From positions 1 through 6,833 of the forward strand of contig JAEWQH010000089.1 in NCBI GenBank assembly GCA_023399275.1: a stretch of DNA of 6,833 nt, written 5' to 3'. Of the stretch, positions 1 through 6,671 are shown piece after piece (the stretch's first letter is position 1; each line of letters begins with the position of its first letter). A program made the translations under genes and the position numbers. Origin of the DNA: Bacillota bacterium. GTDB lineage: Bacteria; Bacillota; Clostridia; Christensenellales; CAG-138. The notes under the pieces are model-generated. The model ran no database searches. It was not told the DNA's origin and saw only the letters and a list, made by a program, of their open reading frames with translations.

Positions 1-16
1 AATGGCGATCATAGGC

Positions 17-1447
17 CTAGATGATGAACTTCTCGTTCTTTTCGGGGATGGCGGAGAGTTCCGCGCGCTTTTCGTCAAAGCCGGGTTTTCCGAGCAGCGC
101 GTAGGTTGCTTTCTTGCCTTCTTCGACGCCGGGCTGGTCGAAGGCGTTGATATTGAGCAGCTCGCCGGCAAACGCCGTCGCCATCTCAAAGAGGAAGAGC
201 AACTGGCCGACCGTAAAGGCGTTGACTTCCGGCAGCAGGATCGTGTGGTTGAGATGCCCGCTCTTGCTCACCGCGTACTCCGTCGCTTTGCGCTCGGCTG
301 CGATCAGCTCGTTTTGCGTGTGCCCGCAGAGAAACGAAACATCCGGTACGTCGAAATAGCCGTCCGAGATCATGGTTTCGCAGCGGTATTTTTCGACCGC
401 GAGGAACGTGATCACCTTGTCGAACGGGCCCTCGGTATAGAGCTGCACCTGCGAGTGCTGGTCGGTTACGCCAAGGCTCTTGACCGGAGTTTGGCCGGCG
501 TTGACGACGTTGCCGTCCCAATCGTTACGCTTGCCGAGCGACTCCGCCCAGAGCTGGGCGTACCAGTCCGCCATGTAGCGGAGCGAGTCGGCATACGGCA
601 TCATGACGCTGATGTTGCAGCCGCGCTTCATGCTGGCGACTTGCAGGGTGGCGAGCATGTAGGCCGGGTTTTTCCAGACATCGCGCTGGCTGTCGCAGAT
701 GCCGTCCATAAACGCTGCGCCCGCGAGCAGCTCGCGGATATCGATGCCGCAGACCGCGGCCGCCAGCAGGCCGACCGGGCATAGCTCGGAGAAGCGGCCG
801 CCCACGCCTTCCGGGATATAGTATGCGCGAAGATTCTCGGCCTTGGCGATCTTGATCAGGTTGCCCTTGCTCTCATCCGTCGTGGCGATGAGGTGGGTGC
901 TGATGTCCGCGCCGAGCTTTTCATGCAGCAGAGCCGAGATGATGAGCAACTGGCTCATGGTCTCGGAGGTGCCGCCCGATTTACTGACGACGTTGAAACA
1001 GGTCTTTTCGATGTCGATCACATCCAGCAGCGCTGCCATGCGCTCCGGGTCGATGTTGTCCTCCACGAAAAGACGCGGGCCGTTGCGTTTCTCGCGCGGC
1101 AGGTCGTTGTAATGCAGGTGGTTGAGCGCCTGCTGCACGGCGATGGGGCCGAGCGCGCTGCCGCCGATGCCGAGCACGACAAAGTCGTCGAATTTTTCCC
1201 GGATATCCCCCGCGTCCGTCAGGATGGACTTGACGATCTCGTCCTGATTATACGGCAGTTCGCGCCAACGCATGATCGGGCGCTTGGCGCGCATGTTTGC
1301 GACCGCCGCGTCCAACTGGGTCTGCATGCCCTCCAGCTCGCGCCTATAGATCCCGCGGTTTCCGAGCTGATCGGACATCATGTTGTTGAAGTCCAGCTTC
1401 AGCCGCATGGACCGGCGCCAGGTTTCATCCAAATACCGTTCGTTCAT
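17..1447 (-). CDS. pgi: Glucose-6-phosphate isomerase
   Basis: This cytoplasmic enzyme interconverts glucose 6-phosphate and fructose 6-phosphate in glycolysis and gluconeogenesis. The 476-residue product is complete. Visible motifs, in order: GIGGSALG (about 93-100); the sugar-phosphate loop SKSGGTSET (155-163); the first PGI signature GGRFSELCPVG (216-226); AESLGK (301-306), whose Glu302 should be the catalytic base; DQHSQ (329-333), with the ring-opening His331; and the second signature ending FDQPGVEEGK, with Lys445. All catalytic residues known from the family are therefore present. The ATG is supported by a GGGGAGGA Shine-Dalgarno (1454-1461) six bases upstream. The gene lies 113 bases downstream of a co-directional sugar isomerase gene and could be co-transcribed with it; no clear promoter of its own is visible. 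It ends in TAG. Only 16 bases follow before the window edge, so its terminator is not seen. Confidence 0.97.
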   Translation of the reverse strand: MNERYLDETWRRSMRLKLDFNNMMSDQLGNRGIYRRELEGMQTQLDAAVANMRAKRPIMRWRELPYNQDEIVKSILTDAGDIREKFDDFVVLGIGGSALGPIAVQQALNHLHYNDLPREKRNGPRLFVEDNIDPERMAALLDVIDIEKTCFNVVSKSGGTSETMSQLLIISALLHEKLGADISTHLIATTDESKGNLIKIAKAENLRAYYIPEGVGGRFSELCPVGLLAAAVCGIDIRELLAGAAFMDGICDSQRDVWKNPAYMLATLQVASMKRGCNISVMMPYADSLRYMADWYAQLWAESLGKRNDWDGNVVNAGQTPVKSLGVTDQHSQVQLYTEGPFDKVITFLAVEKYRCETMISDGYFDVPDVSFLCGHTQNELIAAERKATEYAVSKSGHLNHTILLPEVNAFTVGQLLFLFEMATAFAGELLNINAFDQPGVEEGKKATYALLGKPGFDEKRAELSAIPEKNEKFII

Positions 1448-1500
1448 CGTTGTTCCTCCCCTTGGTTCAGATGATGGTTATCGTAAAACCGTATGTCGCG

Positions 1501-1516
1501 CGCCGGATCTCCGGCG
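1501..1516. repeat. Short perfect inverted repeat between two minus-strand genes
   Basis: CGCCGG ATCT CCGGCG forms a 6-base-pair GC stem with a 4-base loop, extendable to 7 pairs with a 2-base loop. It lies 44-60 bases past the stop of the sugar isomerase gene and about 40 bases before the pgi ribosome binding site. No T-run follows directly on either strand, so it is not a standard terminator. It could be an RNA-processing or mRNA-stability hairpin between the two genes, or chance in GC-rich DNA. Confidence 0.35.
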
Positions 1517-1560
1517 GTGAATCTTGCTGTATGCTGGTTGCGCCGGGCGCGTCGGCGTCG

Positions 1561-2385
1561 CTAAACCCTGCCGTAGCACGAGCGGGAGACGATCTGCCGC
1601 ACGCGCGCAAGGCTCTCGTAGAGCGTAGGGATCTGCGCATACATGTCGCTGTACACCTCGATAAATGCAGGCCCCGCGTACCCTTTCTCACCGAGCAGGT
1701 TGAACATGGCGACGAAGTCATATTCGCCGAAGCCTGGCATATCGTAGTGCGAGCCGCCCGAGGGCAGCCGCGTCGCGTCGCACAGATGCACGTTGATGAT
1801 CTGCTCACCGACCGCGCGGATGAACTCCGCGGGATCGAATCCGCTGCGCACCGCCTGCTTGACGTCCAGCGTGTGTTTGATCACTCCGCCGGTCATCTCC
1901 TGCAGCCTTGCGCCGAATGCCGGTTCGTTGAACACACACCAACTGACGTTTTCGAGCGTGAGCTGTATGCCAAAGTCGGCTGCGCGTGCGGCGAGATCGA
2001 CGAAGATCGGCGCGATGCGCGCGAGTTCGATGTTCTTTACGCCGCCGAATAACCGCGCCGGCCCATGCATGACGTAGCACTGCGCGCCGAGGCGTTCCCC
2101 GGCTGCGAGCACCCGCTCATAGATGGCGAGCGCGTCGCTGCGCTGACGCGGATGGATCGAAAAAAGCTGCGGCTCAAACTGCATGCTCATCGGATGAATG
2201 CTGAAGACGCGCACGTTTGCCTGTGTCAGCCGCGCGGACAGCAGTTCGATAAAAGGCGGCTCATACTCCGAAAATGTGTTGAGAAACACTTCGCAAAGTG
2301 AAACGCCGTGTGCGCCGATGTCCAAAATGGCGTCCTCAATCTGCATCTTACTGAAATAACTCGCCGTCGAAAGCCCGATCTCCAT
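1561..2385 (-). CDS. Sugar phosphate isomerase/epimerase family TIM-barrel protein
   Basis: The 274-residue product fits the xylose-isomerase-like TIM-barrel family (AP endonuclease 2 fold), whose members bind a divalent metal and isomerise or epimerise sugars, ketoses or inositol derivatives. Family-style features are the N-terminal strand MEIGLSTASYF, HP at 64-65, MHGP at 106-109, LENVSW (144-149, Glu145), TLDVKQA (172-178, Asp174), NVHLCDA (198-204, His200) and FIEVYSD (241-247, Glu243). Glu145, Asp174, His200 and Glu243 are the likely metal ligands, spaced as in the family. No signal peptide or membrane segment is seen, so it should be cytoplasmic. The ATG has a GAGG Shine-Dalgarno (2394-2397) eight bases upstream and an extended -10 promoter just beyond it. 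The substrate cannot be told from sequence. Its neighbour pgi suggests carbohydrate metabolism, but this is weak evidence. Confidence 0.88.
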   Translation of the reverse strand: MEIGLSTASYFSKMQIEDAILDIGAHGVSLCEVFLNTFSEYEPPFIELLSARLTQANVRVFSIHPMSMQFEPQLFSIHPRQRSDALAIYERVLAAGERLGAQCYVMHGPARLFGGVKNIELARIAPIFVDLAARAADFGIQLTLENVSWCVFNEPAFGARLQEMTGGVIKHTLDVKQAVRSGFDPAEFIRAVGEQIINVHLCDATRLPSGGSHYDMPGFGEYDFVAMFNLLGEKGYAGPAFIEVYSDMYAQIPTLYESLARVRQIVSRSCYGRV

Positions 2386-2404
2386 TCAATTAACCTCACG
2401 GTAT

Positions 2405-2413
2405 ATTGTACCA
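2405..2413 (-). promoter_or_regulatory. Extended -10 promoter of the sugar isomerase gene
   Basis: Read on the minus strand this is TGGTACAAT, an extended -10 element (TGn plus TACAAT, 5 of 6 matches to TATAAT). Transcription would start near 2398, just before the GAGG Shine-Dalgarno, giving a leader of roughly 13 bases. No good -35 is visible at the expected place (about 2428-2433), which is usual for extended -10 promoters. The ten bases ATGGTAYAAT are shared with the divergent promoter on the other strand. Confidence 0.6.
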
Positions 2414-2425
2414 TGCGCCGTGCGT

Positions 2426-2476
2426 TTGCGCCAGAAAAACAGTGGGGCAGAGCCGGCTTTGGTGTAGATTGCGCCA
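2426..2476. repeat. Direct repeat TTGCGCCA, two copies in the divergent control region
   Basis: TTGCGCCA occurs exactly at 2426-2433 and 2469-2476, with start positions 43 bases apart (about four helical turns). A partial copy, TGCGCC, is at 2414-2419. The two full copies lie over or beside the expected -35 positions of the leftward and rightward promoters. That is where a shared regulator could bind, but eight bases in GC-rich DNA may be coincidence. Confidence 0.35.
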
Positions 2477-2484
2477 TAATCCGA

Positions 2485-2493
2485 TGGTATAAT
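2485..2493 (+). promoter_or_regulatory. Extended -10 promoter giving a probably leaderless mRNA
   Basis: TGGTATAAT is a perfect extended -10 element (TGn plus consensus TATAAT). The ATG of the DUF3810-type gene begins only six bases after it, where transcription would be expected to start. There is no Shine-Dalgarno between the two. The simplest reading is a leaderless transcript starting at or next to the A of the ATG. Confidence 0.65.
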
Positions 2494-2499
2494 CGCCCC

Positions 2500-3654
2500 A
2501 TGACGAAACGCGTGAAGGAAAACAAGAGCAGGGCGGGCTTTGCCGTCCCGCTTGCGCGGCTGACTGCCGCAGCGGCGCTGATCCTCCTCGGCCTCGGCTG
2601 GCCGCGCCTGCTTGCCGGGCAGAGCGCCCTGGTAGAGCGCTGCTTCAGCGAGAGCGCCTACCAGACGATTCGCCGCGCGATCGCTGCGGTGACGAGCCTT
2701 GCGCCGTTTTCGGTGGCGGAGTTTTTGCTGTATGCGCTCTGCGTGGGCGTGGCTGCGTTGCTGACGGTGCGGTTGGTGCAGATTCTGTGCCGGAGGATCG
2801 CCTTTTCGCGGCTGCTCGGGACGCTCGCCTCGATCCTGCTTATGCTTGGCGTGATATTGAATGCATTCTACGCGACCTGGGGCTTCAACTATTTTCGTGC
2901 GCCGCTTGCGGAACGGATGGGACTGGATGTCACTACGCGCTCCGTAGACGAGCTGGAGGCGTTTGTGCGCCGCACCGCGGACGAGGCGCGCGCGCTGCGT
3001 GAGACGCTGCAGGAGAACGCGTACGGCGTGTTTGATCCCGTAGAGAGCGACGAAGCGCTGTTTTCGAAGCTTGCGCAAGCTTACGAGTCGCTTTCGCGGT
3101 CGTTTTCCGTCTTTCAGCCGGATCCGACACCTGCCAAGCGGGTCGTTTGGTCCCGAGCGCTCTCGTGGCAGGGGATCTCCGGCATCTACATCGGCTTGAC
3201 CGCAGAGCCAAACGTCAACGCTGATCAGCCGTCGTTGCTGCTGTATCAGGCCGCGGCGCATGAGATGGCCCACCAGATCGGTATCGCCAGTGAAAACGAG
3301 GCGGAGCTGACCGGGTACCTGGCCTGCCGGTATTCCGACGATCCGAACATCCGTTACTCCGGCCTTGCCTATGCGCTGATCGTTGCCGGAAATGCGCTCT
3401 GCAACGCGGACAGCGCGCGGTATCTGGCGGTTTGCGAGACATATGGCGACGCGATTTAGCGCGATTTTTCGGCGTACAACGCATACTGGGACGCATTCTC
3501 CGGTGAGGTGCGGGAAAGCGCGGACCGCAGAAACGACGCATATCTCAAGCACAACGCGCAGCCAAGCGGCATCCTCAGCTACGGTGAGTCGGTTGATTTG
3601 CTGCTGGCCTACCGCGCAAAATACGGCGATGAAACGGCCCAAAGCGGCGACTGA
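2500..3654 (+). pseudogene. DUF3810-type membrane protein with HExxH motif, interrupted by in-frame TAG
   Basis: The frame encodes a predicted membrane protein resembling the DUF3810 family. It has a basic N-terminus, hydrophobic segments at about 18-38, 69-92 and 103-124, the junction motif GFNYFR (128-133), then an outer domain with GISGIY (225-230) and HEMAH (254-258). HEMAH is a zinc-metallopeptidase-type HExxH; nearby Glu265, Glu267 or Glu269 could be the third ligand. Codon 320 is TAG (3457-3459). The same frame then stays open for 64 codons to TGA (3652-3654) and reads YNAYWDAFSG, RNDAYLKHN and SYGESVDLLLAY, which looks like the normal C-terminal end of the family. A CAG-to-TAG change would explain it. 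The truncated 319-residue product keeps HExxH but loses this tail, so activity is doubtful. ATG 2500 is chosen over the upstream in-frame ATG at 2308, which would run through the neighbouring gene and the promoters. The family's biochemical function is unknown to me. Confidence 0.8.
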
Positions 3655-3690
3655 AACCGGCATAGATCGGAAACCATGAAAAATCAAACA

Positions 3691-3725
3691 AAAAATTAGA
3701 AAGCATAAATATATTTCTTATTTTT
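3691..3725. repeat. AT-rich imperfect inverted repeat upstream of the PLP enzyme gene
   Basis: AAAAATTAGAAA (3691-3702) and TTTCTTATTTTT (3714-3725) pair with one mismatch over 12 bases around an 11-base loop. The stem is almost all A/T. It lies 37 bases after the TGA of the DUF3810 reading frame and ends 12 bases before the -35 of the next promoter. It may act as a weak terminator for the upstream gene, an AT-rich upstream promoter element, or a binding site. It is the most AT-rich patch in an otherwise GC-rich region. Confidence 0.35.
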
Positions 3726-3737
3726 GGTCGTTTTGGG

Positions 3738-3766
3738 TTTACAAACCTGTGTGCATGCTGTATGCT
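3738..3766 (+). promoter_or_regulatory. Candidate promoter of the PLP enzyme gene
   Basis: TTTACA (3738-3743, 5 of 6 matches to TTGACA) is followed after a 17-base spacer by TATGCT (3761-3766, 4 of 6 matches to TATAAT). Transcription would start near 3773, leaving a leader of about 43 bases with the Shine-Dalgarno at its end. An AT-rich stretch lies directly upstream and could strengthen it. Confidence 0.5.
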
Positions 3767-3815
3767 GATAGAGAATTCGGGCAATACTATCTATTATTTA
3801 TTTAGGAGTGAAAAT

Positions 3816-5288
3816 ATGATCGACCTGACGAAAAACCGCGAAGGCCTTCAGCACAGCATCGACAGAGCGCGCGAGAAGGGCATCATCATCCCGAAGTTTT
3901 CGCAGATGCGTAACCCCGATCTGATTCCGGAGAGCATCAAGAGCAAGCTGGCGAACGTCGGCCTTTGGGACCTCAACCCGCTGAACCTGTTCCGTATCAC
4001 GTGGCGCAATGAGCCGAAGGAAGCGGGCGGCAAGTTTGGCGATGTGAACTTCATCGAGGTTCCGTCTTCGCTTTCCGGCGTCAAGGCACGCATCATCATC
4101 CTGACCGGCAAATGGTTTCCCACGGGCTGCCACAAGGTCGGCGCATCGTATGGCTGCCTGGTGCCGCGGCTTGTAACGGGGCAGTTTGACCCCACGTACC
4201 ACAAGGCTGTTTGGCCGAGCACGGGTAACTATTGCCGCGGCGGCGCGTACAACTCCGCGCTGCTGGCCTGCGACTCCATCGCCATCCTCCCCGCGGAGAT
4301 GAGCAAGGAGCGCTTCGAGTGGCTCAAGACCGTTGCGGGCGAGATCATCGCCACGCCCGGCTGCGAGAGCAACGTTAAAGAGATCTTCGACAAGACCTGG
4401 GAGCTAAAGAAGACCCGCAAGGACGTCATGATCTTCAACCAATTCGAAGAGATGGGCAACTGCGTGTGGCACTATCAGGTCACGGGCAAAGCCATTGCGG
4501 ATGCGTTTGAGTCCATCAAGCGTGAAGGCGACCACTTTGCGGGCGCGGCCTTTACGAGCGGTAGCGCGGGCACCATGTCCGCGGGCGACTACCTCAAGGA
4601 AGTGTATCCCAAGAGCAAGCTCGCCGTCGGCGAAGCACTCCAGTGCCCGACGCTGCTCAACAACGGCTTCGGCGGACACCGCATTGAGGGCATCGGCGAC
4701 AAGCACGTGCCGTGGATTCATAACGTGAAGAACACCGACATGGTCATCGATATCGACGACGAAGACAGCCAGAAGCTGCTGCGGCTCTTCAACGATCCGA
4801 AGGGCAAGAAATATCTGATGGAAGAGGTTGGTGTCCCTGCGGACTTTATCGAGAAACTGTCGCTGCTGGGCATCTCCGGCATTGCAAACCTGCTTTGCTG
4901 CATCAAGATGGCGAAGTACTATGAGTTGACCGAGCACGACGTGCTCGCTACCGTCGGCACGGATTCCTCCGTTATGTATACCAGCCGCATTCAGGAGCTC
5001 GAAGAGGCGGACGGCCCGTATACCGAGGTCATGGCCGCGGCGGACTATGCGGAGCACCTCCACGGCATCCGCACGGATGTGATGGAAGAACTCACCTACG
5101 AAGGCCGCAAGCGCATCCATAACCTCAAGTACTATACCTGGGTCGAGCAGCAGGGCAAGACCTACGAAGAGATCAACCAGCAGTGGTACGACGAGAACTA
5201 CTGGACTGATATGCACGCGCAGGCGGAGCAGATCGACGCGCTCATCGACGAGTTCAACGACGCGACGGGCTTGCTCAAGAAGCTCTAA
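3816..5288 (+). CDS. Fold-type II pyridoxal-phosphate-dependent enzyme (cysteine synthase / tryptophan synthase beta superfamily)
   Basis: The 490-residue protein has the marks of the fold-type II PLP enzymes, which carry out beta-replacement or beta-elimination on amino acids. FPTGCHKVGAS (101-111) carries the lysine, Lys107, expected to hold PLP. STGNYCRGG (135-143) corresponds to the substrate-binding loop (SxGN). TSGSAGTMSAG (247-257) is the glycine-rich phosphate-binding loop. GGHRIEGIG (286-294) resembles the cysteine synthase HKIQGIG motif. GTDSS (381-385) sits where the PLP ring nitrogen is usually contacted. It is much longer than cysteine synthase (about 300 residues) and TrpB (about 400), with extra N- and C-terminal regions. 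ATG 3816 is preferred over the upstream in-frame ATG 3762 because AGGAG (3804-3808) lies seven bases before it and 3762 falls inside the promoter. With its own promoter and terminator it is probably a single-gene unit. The substrate cannot be assigned. Confidence 0.9.
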   Translation: MIDLTKNREGLQHSIDRAREKGIIIPKFSQMRNPDLIPESIKSKLANVGLWDLNPLNLFRITWRNEPKEAGGKFGDVNFIEVPSSLSGVKARIIILTGKWFPTGCHKVGASYGCLVPRLVTGQFDPTYHKAVWPSTGNYCRGGAYNSALLACDSIAILPAEMSKERFEWLKTVAGEIIATPGCESNVKEIFDKTWELKKTRKDVMIFNQFEEMGNCVWHYQVTGKAIADAFESIKREGDHFAGAAFTSGSAGTMSAGDYLKEVYPKSKLAVGEALQCPTLLNNGFGGHRIEGIGDKHVPWIHNVKNTDMVIDIDDEDSQKLLRLFNDPKGKKYLMEEVGVPADFIEKLSLLGISGIANLLCCIKMAKYYELTEHDVLATVGTDSSVMYTSRIQELEEADGPYTEVMAAADYAEHLHGIRTDVMEELTYEGRKRIHNLKYYTWVEQQGKTYEEINQQWYDENYWTDMHAQAEQIDALIDEFNDATGLLKKL

Positions 5289-5313
5289 GCACAGAACGCA
5301 ACCAAATTAAAAT

Positions 5314-5366
5314 AACAGGCTGCCGGCTGCGACTCCAGGTGAATCGCAGTACGGACAGCCTGTTTT
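5314..5366 (+). terminator. Rho-independent terminator of the PLP enzyme gene
   Basis: AACAGGCTG (5314-5322) pairs perfectly with CAGCCTGTT (5356-5364). Inside it, CCG/CGG and CTGCGA/TCGCAG (5327-5332 with 5344-5349) extend the stem around an 11-base loop. The T-run at 5363-5366 is short. The hairpin starts 25 bases after the TAA. The A-rich left flank would read as a T-rich tail on the other strand, so it may work in both directions. Confidence 0.85.
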
Positions 5367-5521
5367 CCATATCGTCTGCGCGCGCCGAAAGCGATAAGGG
5401 ACTTTGAAATCTCTGTAGCGGCGGAGAGATACAGCCATAGTTATGCACGGGATTTCGTGATCATAATGCAAACTATTTTCGAATAACAACAATTAGAAAC
5501 CCATAAATGCCTGCTACGGGT

Positions 5522-5527
5522 TATAAT
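5522..5527 (+). promoter_or_regulatory. Candidate -10 box of the sigma-factor fragment
   Basis: A consensus TATAAT lies seven bases before the AAGGAGG Shine-Dalgarno of the sigma-like gene, so transcription would begin right at the ribosome binding site. No recognisable -35 is found 15-19 bases upstream, and there is no TG extension. The rest of 5367-5521 holds only a small ATCTCT/AGAGAT hairpin (5409-5430) and no supported gene. Confidence 0.4.
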
Positions 5528-5546
5528 GACGCGAAGGAGGCAAAAA

Positions 5547-5762
5547 ATGAACAGGAAGAAACGGTTAATTGAAACATATTACGATCTTTACCCCCTCCTT
5601 TTGAGAACTGCTGTCGGGAAAGTGCGCGATCTCAATAGCGCATATGATGTCCTGCAGAATCTTGCTGTAAAAATTCTCGAACTTGATGATGATCCTGATA
5701 TCAAAGATTGTAGCGCATATCTGTTTCGCTCAGCACGCAATGCTGCCTACGATTACCTCTGA
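5547..5762 (+). pseudogene. ECF-type sigma-70 factor, truncated after region 2
   Basis: The 71-residue product resembles the N-terminal region 2 of small sigma-70/ECF factors, which binds core RNA polymerase and the -10 element. Supporting segments are YYDLYPLLLRTAVGKVRD, an SAYDVLQNLAVKIL stretch matching the usual AEDVvQevFlkl helix, and CSAYLFRSARNAAYDYL, close to the typical yLfriarNaaiDylR motif. It stops at TGA (5760-5762) where the family normally continues with Arg. Three quarters of region 2 is thus present and region 4, which reads the -35 box, is missing. The start is well supported by AAGGAGG (5534-5540) six bases before the ATG. Just after it, the C-terminal half of a recombinase gene begins in another frame, so truncation by deletion or recombination is likely. 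A CGA-to-TGA nonsense change is an alternative. The fragment is unlikely to work as a normal sigma factor. Confidence 0.65.
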
Positions 5763-5798
5763 AAAGAAATATTTGTCTACTAAATTTATATCACATCA

Positions 5799-6638
5799 GT
5801 CTATGAAAATGCCCATGAACCCGTTATTGAGCGTTCTGCATGGGAGACGGTTCAAAAGACCTTTGGCAACACCAAATACCGTAAGCCAAAGCATGTGGAA
5901 AAGCACATGCTCGCAGGTTTTTTGAAATGCTCCGATTGCGGGGCCAACCTCAACTACAAGTACACCCATGACAATCCTGACAACCACTACTTCTCCTGCC
6001 GGAACAAGCGGGCCAACAACGGCTTATGTGCCAAAACACACCATATCAGGGGGGATACCATCACGGAAATCATCATGCGACAGCTTTCGGACATTCTGCG
6101 CTTTTCCCCCATGTTTGAGGACGAGTTTGTGAAAATCGTTGTAGACGAGCATTACAAGTTAATTCAAATGCAGCAGCGGAAAAATCAAACGGCGTTACAG
6201 GTAGCGCTCATGCGGGAAAAAGAACTGGATATCCTGTTTGAGAATCTTTATGAAGACAAGGCCTTTGGAAAGCTGACTGAGGAACGCTATCAGAAGCTGG
6301 CTTACAAGTATGAGGATGAGCAATCCGCCTTAAAGCAGAATATTAAACACTTAAAGGAGATTGTGGTGGAGGAAAAGACGCACGAAATGAACGCGGACGG
6401 ATTTCTAGCGCTGGTGAAAAAATATACCGATGTTGAGAATCTCGTTTTGACGCCTGAAATCCTCCACGAGTTTATTGATAAAGTCGTTGTTCATCATCGG
6501 GAGCAAGTAGGAAAGGATCCCGAGCAAAGTGTGGGAATTTACTTTAAGATGATCGGGCAGGTGCAAATCCCACGGATGAAATCCGAGGAAAGGGAGATGT
6601 ACCTGAAATCGGTTGGAAGAATGAAAAAGACCGGATAG
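5799..6638 (+). pseudogene. Large serine recombinase, C-terminal half only
   Basis: The open frame (no stop from 5784) matches the C-terminal half of large serine site-specific recombinases of clostridial transposons. Counting from Val at 5799, ENAHEPVIERSAWETVQ is the end of the recombinase domain. A zinc beta-ribbon follows, with Cys44, Cys47, Cys66 and Cys77 (CSDC, then SCRNKRANNGLC). A charged, coiled-coil-like stretch covers about 135-215. The tail includes EFIDKVVVHHREQ and GIYFKMIG, like DUF4368. Relatives are about 500-560 residues long; here the N-terminal resolvase catalytic domain with the active serine is absent. A TAA at 5781-5783 and the sigma fragment lie directly upstream. A GTG at 5895 could start a 247-residue product, but it has no convincing Shine-Dalgarno. 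The protein, if made, cannot recombine DNA, though it keeps parts used for DNA binding and synapsis. The final TAG lies within a hairpin. Confidence 0.82.
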
Positions 6639-6656
6639 CGTGATGCCAATCCGGTC
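6624..6656 (-). terminator. Minus-strand hairpin terminator overlapping the recombinase stop
   Basis: GACCGGAT (6629-6636) pairs perfectly with ATCCGGTC (6649-6656) around a 12-base loop. Read leftward, the hairpin is followed directly by TTTTT (complement of 6624-6628), as in a rho-independent terminator for transcription coming from the right. Read rightward there is no T-run, so it should not stop plus-strand transcription. Confidence 0.45.
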
Positions 6657-6671
6657 AGTCCATAAAAAAAG

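Noticed and set aside
2..784. A 260-codon plus-strand frame opposite pgi
   Set aside because: It is antisense to the conserved C-terminal half of pgi and has no recognisable features.
1501..1516. Hairpin as a terminator of the sugar isomerase gene
   Set aside because: There is no adjacent T-run on either strand, so only the inverted repeat itself is reported.
2308..2499. N-terminal extension of the DUF3810-type protein from ATG 2308
   Set aside because: It would overlap the 5' end of the minus-strand sugar isomerase and translate both promoters. The extra 64 residues look non-protein-like.
3457..3459. Pyrrolysine or general amber reassignment at the TAG codon
   Set aside because: Two neighbouring genes end at TAG in the expected place, and no pyl genes are visible. 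A nonsense mutation or error is simpler.
2386..3687. A 433-codon open frame on the minus strand opposite the DUF3810-type gene
   Set aside because: The product is Arg/Gln-rich with no recognisable domain and exactly shadows a gene with clear motifs on the plus strand. GC-rich DNA leaves such antisense frames open.
3762..3815. Upstream in-frame ATG 3762 as the start of the PLP enzyme
   Set aside because: It lies within the predicted -10 box and has no Shine-Dalgarno. ATG 3816 has AGGAG at good spacing.
4404..5216. A 270-codon minus-strand frame inside the PLP enzyme gene
   Set aside because: It is the antisense shadow of a gene with complete catalytic motifs, with no ribosome binding site or family resemblance.
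5307..5492. Small minus-strand frame between the PLP gene and the sigma fragment
   Set aside because: It overlaps the terminator hairpin and has no recognisable domain and no good ribosome binding site.
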